The notes under the pieces: generated by a model
Databases searched by the model: none
Told to the model about the DNA's origin: nothing
The model's input: only the letters and a program-made list of their open reading frames with translations
Shown: positions 1-11,025 of the stretch, one piece after another
Numbering within the stretch: the stretch's first letter is position 1
How the letters are laid out: each line of letters begins with the position of its first letter
Assembly: GCA_963681505.1 (NCBI GenBank)
Contig: OY811973.1
Location: 9,582,559 to 9,646,558 of the forward strand
From: Eunapius fragilis
Taxonomy: Eukaryota > Porifera > Demospongiae > Spongillida > Spongillidae
DNA: 64,000 bases
Direction: 5' to 3'
Program-made: the position numbers and the translations under genes

Positions 1-205
1 CTCTGAGATAGGTGGTGGTAAATAGGATTTGATGGCAATGGGGGTGTAAAAAGGAGCGGAATAAGGGATCAACGGCTAGACAAAAATGCTAAATATAGGA
101 ATTCTAAGTTATTCATATCATTGTTGATCCTTGTTCTCTTTCTTTTTACACCACCACTGCCTTCAAATCCAAATTCATCAGAGCGAATGTTTTTGTAATA
201 CCTTG
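1..205. repeat. Foldback MITE family A, left-truncated by window edge
   Basis: The right arm (TTTTTACACCACCA near 148, then TCAAATCC, then GAATGTTTTTGTAATA near 185-200) is the inverse of the left arm at 8-60 (AGGATTTGATGGCAATGG, GTGTAAAAAGG). The arms match the complete copies at 25178-25462, 50586-50877 and 62155-62424. The outer end of the left arm lies outside the window. No coding capacity is seen. Confidence 0.75.
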
Positions 206-615
206 CTGAGTAGGTATTGAATTTTGCTGGCATTGCATGTTGTAACAAACATTAACAGTTGAAACCTCAGCTATGCTATAATCCAATGCGTTGTAGCACC
301 TACTCAGCAAACAACACACATTGTTCAGTCCCAATTCATCCCGACTTATAAATAGAATACTTACGTTGGAGAGCGTTGGTGAGAAGTTTCATAATTACTT
401 TTTATGTAGCATACCAATAGTTTTAGGAGACTGCATGTATTGAATGATGGTTCCAGATGAATTGTTGAAAAGCAGATGTGCTCATTCCATGATCACATTT
501 TGACACTTGAGTGTAACTTTGAGTATATTTTTACACTATGCAGATATCATATTTTTGGGTCATCTGGTTTGCGTAACACACGATGATAAACTTCTAACCA
601 CAACACTGTTCATCC
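206..615. other. Intergenic, nothing recognised
   Basis: AT-rich unique-looking sequence between the foldback element and the CA microsatellite. No exon, RNA gene or repeat could be supported. Confidence 0.5.
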
Positions 616-760
616 ATGCACACACACACGCGTACACATGCACACATGCATACACACACATGCATACACACACAAACTCACACACATGCATACACACACA
701 ACACACACACACATGTACACTGTTTAGTTCACATGCGCACCAAATATACATGTATCAAAC
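616..760. repeat. CA-rich microsatellite
   Basis: Imperfect (CA)n with interspersed TG/CG steps. It is open in frame with the downstream murA and so gives a His/Thr-rich pseudo-extension, which is composition rather than protein. Confidence 0.9.
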
Positions 761-849
761 CACACACTAATTACCTTAATTATAAACAAACCGTAAACAA
801 CCACAATTTCATTTCCGTGCGACATAACAGTGAATCTATAAAATATAAT

Positions 850-2142
850 ATGGAATTTCAGATTGAAGGTTGTAAAAGACTGTACGGGACTGTTCGTATT
901 GATGGATCTAAAAACTCTGCCTTGCCGATTCTTTGTGCTGCAATTCTCAATGTGACGGAGGAGCCTCTAACTCTAAAAAATTTGCCGAACGTACGCGATG
1001 TTATTTCTATGCTGGAAATACTTAGACAGATGGGCGCTGAGATTCGTTATCCAGATCCCAACGATCGTACTCAAGTGGCTCTACGAACTACAGGAATTAA
1101 GTTCCCCGAAGTGTCCCATGCGCTGGCTAAAACCACGCGCGCTTCGATTTTAATGCTGGGACCATTGCTCTCGAGATGTGGATCCGCAAGGGTTTCATTG
1201 CGTACAGGTGGGTGCGCTATTGGGAAAAGACCAATTGATCAGCACATTAATGGCTTGGAGATGATGGGTGCAAAAATTAAGATGGAAGACGGATTTATCA
1301 AAGCTACGGCTAATACACGTTTACATGGTGCTCGTATTACAACGGACAGGATCACGGTTAATGGAACAGAAAACTTTTTGATGGCAGCAGTATTGGCAGA
1401 AGGGGAAACTGTTTTGGAAAATGCAGCCATGGAGCCCGAAGTCACAGACTTAGCAATGGTATTAGTTGCTATGGGCGCCAAAATTGACGGGATAGGAAGC
1501 CGTCGTTTAGTAATTCAAGGGGTAGACGCTTTACATGGCACAGAGTACGAAATCATTCCAGATCGCATTGAAACCGGTACCTTTTTGTGTGCTGTAGCTG
1601 CCACCGGTGGAGAGATTACCCTTAGGGGTTGTCAACCAAGCACATTAGAAGCTGTGATTGATAAGTTGGTTGAAGCTGGGTTATCAATCAAAACGACCGC
1701 CACAGAAATTTACGCTGTGATGTCGCACCGTCCAAAAGCAGTGAGTTTCATAACCACCGAATATCCCGGCTTCCCAACAGACATGCAAGCTCCATTTATG
1801 GCGCTCAATTCCGTTGCTTTAGGAATCTCTACAGTAACTGAGAGTATATTTGAAAATCGTTTTATGCATGTTCAAGAACTTAATCGCCTCGGTGCGCGCA
1901 TCTCAATACAAGACAACACCGCTAAATTGGAAGGTGTCGAAAAACTCTCTGGTGCGACGGTGATGGCCACTGATTTACGTGCTGCCGCATGTCTTGTGAT
2001 TGCAGGTTTGGCAGCTGATGGCAAAACCTTGGTTGGAGGCATCTGCCACCTAGACCGAGGATATGACCGGATGGAGCACAAGTTAAGAGCATTAGGTGCT
2101 GATATACGCAGGGTCTCCACTTATTCGAGAAGCAAAATATGA
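850..2142 (+). CDS. murA: UDP-N-acetylglucosamine 1-carboxyvinyltransferase (MurA), bacterial type
   Basis: MurA transfers enolpyruvate from PEP to UDP-GlcNAc, the first committed step of peptidoglycan synthesis. The frame gives 430 residues, the usual full length, with no introns or stops. Family motifs are in order: [11 protein letters not shown] near residue 20 (Lys/Asn pair), TTRAS near 95, the active-site loop [11 protein letters not shown] near 120 (catalytic Cys and following Arg), [10 protein letters not shown] (Asp general base) near 310, [17 protein letters not shown] and [17 protein letters not shown] near the C-terminus. The loop reads SLRTGGC where the E. coli enzyme has SLPGGC, one residue longer. 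I chose the ATG at 850 because family homology begins there; the upstream in-frame extension is microsatellite-derived. No Shine-Dalgarno sequence is visible. All surrounding DNA is eukaryotic repeat, so horizontal transfer from a bacterium (residue pattern resembles proteobacterial MurA) is inferred. Confidence 0.93.
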   Translation: MEFQIEGCKRLYGTVRIDGSKNSALPILCAAILNVTEEPLTLKNLPNVRDVISMLEILRQMGAEIRYPDPNDRTQVALRTTGIKFPEVSHALAKTTRASILMLGPLLSRCGSARVSLRTGGCAIGKRPIDQHINGLEMMGAKIKMEDGFIKATANTRLHGARITTDRITVNGTENFLMAAVLAEGETVLENAAMEPEVTDLAMVLVAMGAKIDGIGSRRLVIQGVDALHGTEYEIIPDRIETGTFLCAVAATGGEITLRGCQPSTLEAVIDKLVEAGLSIKTTATEIYAVMSHRPKAVSFITTEYPGFPTDMQAPFMALNSVALGISTVTESIFENRFMHVQELNRLGARISIQDNTAKLEGVEKLSGATVMATDLRAAACLVIAGLAADGKTLVGGICHLDRGYDRMEHKLRALGADIRRVSTYSRSKI

Positions 2143-2184
2143 TTAGTTAGACTACGAATAGTCTAGCTGCTAATTCACTCCACA

Positions 2185-2206
2185 TTGGAACCTGCGGAAG
2201 CAGGTT
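2185..2206. other. 8-bp stem hairpin 43 bp past the murA stop
   Basis: GGAACCTG / CAGGTTCC are perfect inverted arms around a 6-base loop. No T-run follows, so this is not a convincing Rho-independent terminator. A very similar hairpin (GGAACCTA...TAGGTTCC) lies at 63451-63472 at the edge of a host repeat, which favours a repeat-derived origin. Confidence 0.6.
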
Positions 2207-2226
2207 CCATCCGTGTACACGTCTAT

Positions 2227-2515
2227 GTATAGAGCTCTTTCATGGTCACATGACGCGTGGGCTTTAATTGCGTTAATTGCCTTATTGTCCGCCATATTGG
2301 CGCTCGAAAATATAGTTTTGGTACTTTTGATACGTATAACTCGCGCTCCGAGGGCACAAGTATTGTTACAAATGTTAGTCATGTGTTTGACCACAATTAT
2401 ATATATATTAAAACGACAGTACACTTTGAAGTAATCCCATACTTCTCCGAGCACCAATATGGCGGACTAATTAGAAGATGAATGCTATTCAGTCACGCGA
2501 TGAAAGAGCTCTATA
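2227..2515. repeat. Foldback repeat downstream of murA
   Basis: Nested inverted repeats: TATAGAGCTCTTTCAT at 2227-2242 against ATGAAAGAGCTCTATA at 2500-2515, and CCGCCATATTGGCGCTC near 2290 against GAGCACCAATATGGCGG near 2448. The two pairs share one axis, as in a MITE. Confidence 0.65.
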
Positions 2516-3222
2516 GGATTGATTGCACTATAATGAAGTCATTAACAAAACGTGACTCACGCCAGGCTAAGGGCTGCCTACCGAAAATCGGATCATGCCG
2601 CTATTGAACTACAACACATGTACGCTAGTTCCATGCCACAAAACTGCATGGTGCTGTAGAGAATAATAAAAGTCGTGCCCACCACCTGTCGTTCTCATTG
2701 GTCGTTCTTCTTCCTCTCACTGATCAGACATATTGGCGCTAAATGTAATTATTGGCGGCATGTTCCACCAATTGTATCGCCATCACTTTTTTTAAATGAA
2801 GCCACACCCTCGCAAATGATCAGAGCTTTCGCCAATTAATAAATCGCCGTAAATTTAATTTAATAATCGAATCGCCAGTTAGTTAAAATCAATTACTCCG
2901 CCAATTATAGATGCTAATAATGATGTCGTCCTAGCGAACAGTTTTGCGTACGGAGACTAAGCAGTACCAATTTCTTTTGAATACTTCCGCAGGGTGCCTT
3001 TAGGTGTCAGACGTATAACTGGTAGTAATGCGTAGTGAATAGTGAATAGTTAATGAATAGGACCCATGCTGCTGAAGCAGGGGGCGGATTTGGGGGGTGA
3101 GTAGGAAACCTAACCGCAAAACCTATGTTACTAAAAATTGATGAGCTATAACGATCGCAATTATGCGGTGTTTTGTGAAAAGTGCGAATGCTCCAAAGGC
3201 GCTGGGGCGGACCCCGATGAGC

Positions 3223-3256
<34 letters not shown>

Positions 3257-3311
3257 ATACAGCGCTCCTCCACACCCTCTTCCTGGTGGGACGTGTCACT
3301 TACCGATCACT

Positions 3312-3342
<31 letters not shown>

Positions 3343-4065
3343 CCGGCGCAATTCAGCAACCATTAAGAAGTCTGAGAGGAGACGGTATTGAGAAGGCAAG
3401 ACCGAGATGCTGTCCGTTTGGCTAAACGAAAGACTAGTCCATACTTGAAGCGAACAGCCGAGAGGTCAGGTGTCTTTGAACTGCCACTCAAAGAGGTATG
3501 TTTTAGCATGACCTATTGCACAGGCATTAAAAAGCTAAGGGGTTTTAGTATGCGCATGCAATATGTATGAAGGACTGACTTGTTCATGTAAAGGGTCTGC
3601 ACATGTAGTAACCTTAAGTTTCTTCTCAAACCCGCCTTTCACATGTTCAACACTTCATGGTGATGCAGTAACCTATTGATTGAAATAGGGGTGGGATCTA
3701 TATAGCTATAGAAAGTCATTTACCTGGTGTACAATAGAGCTCCAGCTTCTCAAAGGTCACCTGGATGCATGTCCAGTCTCTCACACACCATTCAGGGTTG
3801 AATGGACAGGTGTCGCATGCTGGTCCATGCCTGGGGCTCCTAAATGTACAATGATAAAATTGTACAGGTAGTGGACTGCATCTCTGACCTGGTGATTGTT
3901 GTGGAGGTGCCTAACTGTGTGCTGGATGAAGAGGAAATGGAGCAGATCTAAAGCCCAAAGGATAGACATGTGTCGAGGCAGAACCCATTGCATGCCGAGG
4001 AGATCCCAATCATCTATGTGGATGGCCACCATCTGGTCCTGAATGCTGACTTTCAGGTCATCCTT

Positions 4066-4101
<36 letters not shown>

Positions 4102-4350
4102 ATCATAGCGCCAATGCAAGTCCATGGACAAAAGGTCAACAACATCATCTACAATGGAATAGTGCACTGGGAACGGCCCCTTGAGGGTACCATCACTGGC
4201 ATTACCAGGACCTGGAGGGAGGCATCTTCCTGAATGGACCCAGAACTCTGGTCTTCCACCACTTCTGTGGATGCCGGGGTGTGTTACGAGATAAATATGG
4301 AGGTGTGCTTGGACCTAGAAAATCCTACATGCCCTGACGAATACCATTTA
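2516..4350. other. Intergenic with long G and C homopolymers
   Basis: No supported gene. G runs at 3225-3255 (about 31 G) and C at 3312-3339 (about 28 C) are complementary and 56 bp apart. A further C run covers about 4068-4101. Short glycine- and proline-rich frames here are homopolymer translations. The stretch 3970-4230 is open but unrecognised. Confidence 0.6.
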
Positions 4351-4815
4351 GCAGCCAGGGTGCCCAGGCCTTGTTGGGGTGGTGGAGCAGCCAGGGTGCC
4401 CAGGCCTTTTTGGGGTGATGGAGCAGCCAGGGTGCCCAGGCCTTGTTGGGGTGATGGAGCAGCCAGGGTGCCCAGGCCTTGTTGGGGTGATGGAGCAGCC
4501 AGGGTGCCCAGGCCTTGTTGGGGTGATGGAGCAGCCAGGGGTGCCCAGGCCTGTCTGGGTGATGGAGCAGCCAGGGTGCCCAGGCCTTGTCGGGGTGATA
4601 GAGCAGCTAAGGTGCCCAGGCCTTGTTGGGGTGATGGAGCAGCCAGGGTGCCCAGGCCTTGTCGGGGTGATGGAGCAGCCAGGGTGCCCAGGCCTTGTCT
4701 GGATGATGGAGCAGCCAGGGGTGCCCAGGCCTTGTCTGGGTGATGGAGCAGCCAGGGTGCCCAGGCCTTGTCTGGGTGATGGAGCAGCCAGGGTGCCCAG
4801 GCCTCATCTGGGTGG
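4351..4815. repeat. 36-bp minisatellite, about 13 copies
   Basis: Unit begins GCAGCCAGGGTGCCCAGGCC and continues TTGTTGGGGTGATGGA. Because 36 is a multiple of three, both strands stay open in several frames; these frames are not evidence for a protein. The array is followed by a 14-base C run at 4816-4829. Confidence 0.95.
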
Positions 4816-7319
4816 CCCCCCCCCCCCCCTCCACACACACACATCCAATTGTCCAGCAATTGTGAGCATATTACTGTTGGCCCAAGTACAGTTGCAAACT
4901 TGGATAGTTTCCAGTCCTGAGGTGGCCTAAGATACATGTCCGCCAGACTGGTGACTGTGCCTGGGGTTGAGGTTCCTTGGCAGGGGGTGTGTGTGGCAGA
5001 TGGTGGTGCTTGGGGTAACGAGCCTGAGGTAGGGGGGGGGGGGGGGGGGTTAGGGATGTGCCTAGGGTATGGAGACCTTGCTTGTTTGGGACGAAAGGGA
5101 TTATGATGTCTGGTGGTGGCACACCATACCGAAATGTTCTCTTTGTGTTGGTCCCATGGGATTAAGGTGAGCTTTGTCCCTCACTACTGCCTGCCTGACG
5201 GAGCTGTTGTATTTGATACAGATGCTAACCATGTAGGAGGAGAACAGCTGAGGAACAATGGCCTGATACTTTAACAACTGCAGTGTGGCCTTGGGGGAGG
5301 AAGGCCAAAAAGGCTACCCACCCCTCCCCCCTCCTCCTTTGCCTTCCCTCCTCCTTTCAACTGGAGAGCGTTGGAGCCCTTGTTGGGCTATGGAACCCAG
5401 AAGGCAATCTTGAACGCTTAATGTATTTACATTTTACGGATCTCCAGCAATAGATACTTTGTACCTCAGCAGGAGGGGAAGGAGACACCATAGAATACCT
5501 CCAGGCTGCTTGATTGCCGGTGGTCACGGTAGCATATGCATCTGGATCCAGCTGATGAGGAGCTGATGGTGCTAGTGAGAGGTGGTGGTGATGGTGGATA
5601 TCAGGTTCTTTGCACCTGTCTTCAGACATGATGCCGATTGATGCACAAGATGATGATCAGCTCACCTGAGGCACCCAGGGGGAGTGTCAGGAGGGACTGT
5701 ACCACTAGGGTGCATATGATCCCATAAGCCGGCCGGAGCACAAAGGGTTATAATGGGCTGGTCGAGGGCCCGCACCAGTAACCATCCAATAGGCCGGTCG
5801 AGGGCCCGCACCAGTAACCATCCGAGCTGGCCACATAACCACAGACAAACACACATGTACGCTGATAAGGAATTATTAGGGCTGCAACCATATTTACATC
5901 CGTAAACAGCGCCTTAAACCAAATGTAGTACTAGGTGAAATGAAAATGACGAGAATGACTGCAACCATCTCATAATACTACTGCATGCATGAACCCAACA
6001 CTTGTACATTAACAAGTGTATAATCTTCAAAAATGTCTTTTAAGTGATAGTGAGCTTTTTAGTGAATTAAATAACTCTTTATATGATCCGAGCTGGGCTA
6101 GCTCAAAAGGTTGATTTTTTTTCAAAATGTAGATGGCAAAGGCACTCAATTGGTACAGCTTACTTAGCAAACGGTACAAATAGAGCTCCACCAGTGGATG
6201 CCCCCACTTCTCCATGTTGGGATGCTCCCCTCCTCCACCTCCTCCACCTCCGCCACCTCCATGCCCCTTGCTTTACCACTTGTGGTTCACACCAAGAGGT
6301 GGATTTAGAAGCAGGAATGGTGGGAGGGGGGTAACAGGGGTACTTTGTGGCACTTATATATTTTGTTTATTAATGGAATGAAATTTATAACTGGGTCATT
6401 ATTCCATAGCTGGTTATCGTGAAGTTGGATGCTATGCCTTTGATTTGTGTGCAACATTTCATATATTTAAGTCCTGATGTGAAAGTGACTTTGGCCCAAA
6501 AATAAGTTGCATAACGTTAATTATTTACGAAATACATCGTCATGAATAATTAATTATTTCAATCTTAACTTTCTTCGCAGAGATTTTTGGGCATAATTGG
6601 CATCAAGTCGGTGCCCTTACTATGTACAACCAAAATATGTGAAAGAGATTAAAGGGTTAAAAATAAATGTGTGTTTACAGTATTGAAGTCACTTGCAGAG
6701 TTATTAATTTTAGGAAGCCACTGCATGTCGGCAAACAGAACTTTGGAATATGCTGGGAACCACACGTGATTGAACATAAGGGTGCCATTTTATTTCTTTA
6801 CCTAGCACTTATGTTGTTCATATACACCACAAAGGTATTGCTCAACAAGTTGCCATAGCTGTATAAACTGTGGCTTTTGGTTAGATGTAAACATGACTCA
6901 GCACATCCTCTGCCAAAACGCAAACACTTCAGAGATACCACTCCAAAGTGGAGATTTAGCATGCAAGAATTGATGGGAAGGAGTGCCAGTGATATGTAAC
7001 CAGTGGGTGTGGCCCACCTGTCACATTTGGTTGGGCAGTTGAGTTGCAAGGTTTACAATGATAGTTACAGTCCAATGGGATTGCACCATGTCATTGTCAC
7101 CCACAGACTGTGTTCGTATAAACTAATAGTTCCTATGTATCTCTTGGGCAAGTTAAAATTTGTCACATTGCAACTCCAGAGTCCCAAACACAGGATGGGC
7201 TGTGAATGGTTAGTGACACCACTAATGGTCTTATTTAACAGTGAAGTACTTAGACGTTCTATCCATCTCTCATCTCATAAACAAAAACACATGAAACAAG
7301 CTTATTAGAGATAAATGAT

Positions 7320-7743
7320 TATTTTGTGTCAAATTGGGGAGTTAATGACACTGCTGCTTTTGACATCACAGTAACTTCACCGCTAAGTCCCAAAATTGTT
7401 TCTGAAGTGGGGGTTTCTACTGGTGTAGCTGCAGAATCGAGAAAACACGAAATAAACAACACAAATTGCTCAGAACTTGATTGACATTGCATTCCACTAG
7501 CAGTGGAACCATATGGAGCCTGGGGTGAAGAGACATACATATGGAGCCTGGGGTGAAGATACATGTAATGCCTTCTCCTGCATAGCCATGCGTGAAGCCA
7601 TGCTCACAAATTGCGGTAAATCCCAAGTTTTAGGGGACCTATATGGCAGGCTGAGCATTGTACTTGTGAGAGCAAATGCCAGGGCTACCCTTGCAAGATG
7701 CTTGAAGGTGACAGACATGCAGGTTGACACAATGGACTATTGA
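7320..7743 (+). pseudogene. RLE-type non-LTR retroelement, C-terminal endonuclease remnant
   Basis: One frame reads DTAAFDITVTSPL, then RKHEINNTNCSELD, an in-frame stop, HCIPLAVEPYGAWGEE, a frameshift, and a tail ending LYGRLSIVLVRANARATLARC. The AFDITV segment matches the metal-binding Asp strand of the PD-(D/E)XK-like nuclease that follows the reverse transcriptase in R2/R4/NeSL-type elements. The same tail occurs near 37700. Stops and frameshifts make it dead. It appears only in the first unit of the array. Confidence 0.65.
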
Positions 7744-8939
7744 TATGTTAATTCATTCTGTGTGCAACATACGCTCACATAAATAGCAGTGAATAACATT
7801 GATTTCAAGTTACTCAGTTTAATAATATTAACAGTTAACCTCATAATCTACTAAGCTGTTCTAGAAAGGTTCAAAAATTCTGTAATAGTAAAAATTCAAA
7901 TTTAATAATTGCAGTGGATTTAGTGTTCGTGTTTTCAAGTTTGATTTGTTGTTTTGAATATTAAACAGAATTTCATATGTTATTCAGCAATTTATAAATC
8001 TCTCAATTAGTTAAAAGTTGCTGTAGATTATGAATGGGGAGACCAAGTGTGATTGGAGGGCCTGGGGAGGAGTGACCAGAGGACAAACATCCTATAGTGG
8101 CCCTGTGGGCATGTGGCCAGAACATAGGCTATGGCACCTATATGGCTTTAGAGCTCAATATGGCCTTGGTACAGGTGTTGCATTACAGTGGTGGTGGTGG
8201 ATGTGATGGATAGGCTTGGTGATGGACCTACATGTAATGTGGTGGTCGCTGGGTGTCCTGCCCAAGTGGTGGCATGGGGAGGAGACGGCTCCATGAGGTC
8301 CCTGTAGTGGAGCAGGCACTGGACCATGCATGACTTGCTTAGAGACGGTGGCTGTCAAGTAGGCCTGCATGAGGCGAAGAGATGCAGCACCTCAGGCTGT
8401 GAGGCTCATCAGGTTCTTTGACCAATCTTTGGACATGATGCCGATTGATGCACAAGATCAGCTCACCTGAGGCACCCGGGGGGAGTGTCAGGAGGGACTG
8501 CACCACTAGGGTGCATATGATCCCCTAAGCCGGCCGGAGCACAAAGGGTGATAATAGGCCGGTCGAGGGCCCGCACCAGTAACCATCCGAGCTAGCCACA
8601 TAACCACAGACAAACACACATGTACACTGATAAAGGAATTATTAGGGCTACAACCATGTTTACACCCGTAAACAGCACCTTAAACCAAATACTATGGGAA
8701 ATGAAAATGACGAGAATGACTGCAACCATCTCATTACTACTGCATGCATGAACCCAACACTTGTACATTAACAAGTATATAATCTTCAAAAATGTATTCT
8801 AAGTGATAGTGAGCTTTTTAGTGAATTAAATAACTCTTTATATGACCCAGGCTGGGCTAGCTCAAAAGGTTGATTTTTTAAAATGTAGAAGGCAAAGGCA
8901 CTCAATTGGTACAGCTTACTTAGCAAGCAGTACAAATAA

Positions 8940-11025
8940 AGCTCCACCAGTGGACACCCCTGCTAGCTCCACCAGTGGACACCCCTGCTAGCTCCACCAG
9001 TGGACACCCCTGCTAGCTCCACCAGTGGACACTCTTGCTAGCTCCAACCAGTGGACACTCCTGCTAGCTCCACCAGTGGACACCCCTGCTAGCTCCCCCA
9101 GTGGACACCCCTGGTAGCTCCACCAGTGGACACCCCTGCTAGCTCCACCAGTGAACACCCCTGCTAGCTCCCCCAGTGGACACCCCTGCTAGCTCCCCCA
9201 GTGGACACCCCTGCTAGCTCCACCAGTGGACACCCCTGCTAGCTCCACCAGTGGACACCCCTGCTAGCTCCACCAGTGGACACCCCTGCTAGCTCCACCA
9301 GTGGACACCCCTGCTAGCTCCACCAGTGGACACCCCTGCTAGCTCCACCAGTGAACACCCCTGCTAGCTCCACCAGTGGACACCCCTGCTAGCTCCACCA
9401 GTGGACACCCCTGGTAGCTCCACCAGTGGACACCCCTGCTAGCTCCATCAGTGGACACCCCTGGTAGCTCCACCATTGGACACCCCTGCTAGCTCCACCA
9501 GTGGACACCCCTGCTAGCTCCATCAGTGGACACCCCTGCTAGCTCCACCAGTGGACACCCCTGCTAGCTCCACCACTGGACACCCCTGCTAGCTCCACCA
9601 GTGGACACCCCTGCTAGCTCCCCCAGTGGACACCCCTGGTAGCTCCACCAGTGGACACCCCTGCTAGCTCCACCAGTGGACACCCCTGCTAGCTCCCCCA
9701 GTGGACACCCCTGCTAGCTCCCCCAGTGGACACCCCTGCTAGCTCCACCAGTGGACACCCCTGCTAGCTCCACCAGTGGACACCCCTGCTAGCTCCACCA
9801 GTGGACACCCCTGCTAGCTCCACCAGTGGACACCCCTGCTAGCTCCACCAGTGGACACCCCTGCTAGCTCCACCAGTGAACACTCCTGCTAGCTCCATCA
9901 GTGGACACCCCTGCTAGCTCCACCAGTGGACACCCCTGCTAGCTCCACCAGTGGACACCCCTGGTAGCTCCACCAGTGGACACCCCTGCTAGCTCCATCA
10001 GTGGACACCCCTGGTAGCTCCACCATTGGACACCCCTGCTAGCTCCACCAGTGGACACCCCTGCTAGCTCCATCAGTGGACACCCCTGCTAGCTCCACCA
10101 GTGGACACCCCTGCTAGCTCCACCAGTGGACACTCCTGCTAGCTCCACCAGTGGACACCCCTGCTAGCTCCACCAGTGGACACCCCTGCTAGCTCCACCA
10201 GTGGACACCCCTGCTAGCTCCACCAGTGGACACCCCTGCTAGCTCCACCAGTGGACACTCCTGCTAGCTCCACCAGTGGACACCCCTGCTAGCTCCACCA
10301 CTGGACACCCCTGCCAGCTCCACCAGTGGACACCCCTGCTAGCTCCACCAGTGGACACTCCTGCTAGCTCCACCAGTGGACACCCCTGCTAGCTCCACCA
10401 GTGGACACCCCTGCTAGCTCCACCAGTGGACACTCCTGCTAGCTCCACCAGTGGACACCCCTGCTAGCTCCACCAGTGGACACCCCTGCTAGCTCCACCA
10501 GTGGACACTCCTGCTAGCTCCACCAGTGGACACCCCTGCTAGCTCCACCAGTGGACACCCCTGCCAGCTCCACCAGTGGACACCCCTGCTAGCTCCACCA
10601 GTGGACACCCCTGCCAGCTCCACCAGTGGACACCCCTGCTAGCTCCACCAGTGGACACCCATGCTAGCTCCACCAGTGGACACTCCTGCTAGCTCCACCA
10701 GTGGACACCCCTGCTAGCTCCATCTGTGGACACCCCTGGTAGCTCCACCAGTGGACACCCCTGCTAGCTCCACCAGTGGACACCCCTGCTAGCTCCACCA
10801 TTGGACACCCCTGCTAGCTCCACCAGTGGACACCCCTGCTAGCTCCACCATTGGACACCCCTGCTAGCTCCACCAGTGGACACCCCTGCTAGCTCCACCA
10901 GTGGACACCCATGCTAGCTCCACCAGTGGACACCCCTGCTAGCTCCACCAGTGGACACCCCTGCTAGCTCCACCATTGGACACCCCTGCTAGCTCCACCA
11001 GTGGACACCCCTGGTAGCTCCACCA
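8940..11025. repeat. 25-bp minisatellite, about 83 copies
   Basis: Unit CCACCAGTGGACACCCCTGC + TAGCT, with scattered substitutions (GAACAC, CCCCCAG, CATCAG, TGGTAGC, CCATTGG) and one 1-bp insertion near 9047. Variants recur in blocks, for example the GGTAGCTCCACCATTGGACA series near 9465 and 10010, indicating duplication of multi-unit blocks. There are no unique spacers. Confidence 0.97.

Noticed and set aside
616..849. In-frame 78-codon N-terminal extension of MurA
   Set aside because: It translates a CA microsatellite (His/Thr-rich). MurA homology starts at the ATG at 850.
850..2142. murA as simple bacterial contamination
   Set aside because: It is continuous with microsatellite and foldback repeats on both sides, with no bacterial neighbour gene or ribosome-binding site. 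Misassembly cannot be excluded and is listed as a refutation test.
2185..2206. Rho-independent terminator of murA
   Set aside because: No T-run follows the stem, and a similar hairpin is present at 63451 in a host repeat.
4234..4937. Long frames on both strands (up to 217 codons)
   Set aside because: They are translations of a 36-bp minisatellite; both strands are equally open, and no domain or splice signal was found.
7745..8040. Possible exon between array landmarks
   Set aside because: Only AT-rich repeat-unit DNA with no conserved frame between units.
8940..11025. Regular 25-bp repeats as a CRISPR array
   Set aside because: Units are directly adjacent with no unique spacers, there are no cas genes, and the surroundings are eukaryotic.
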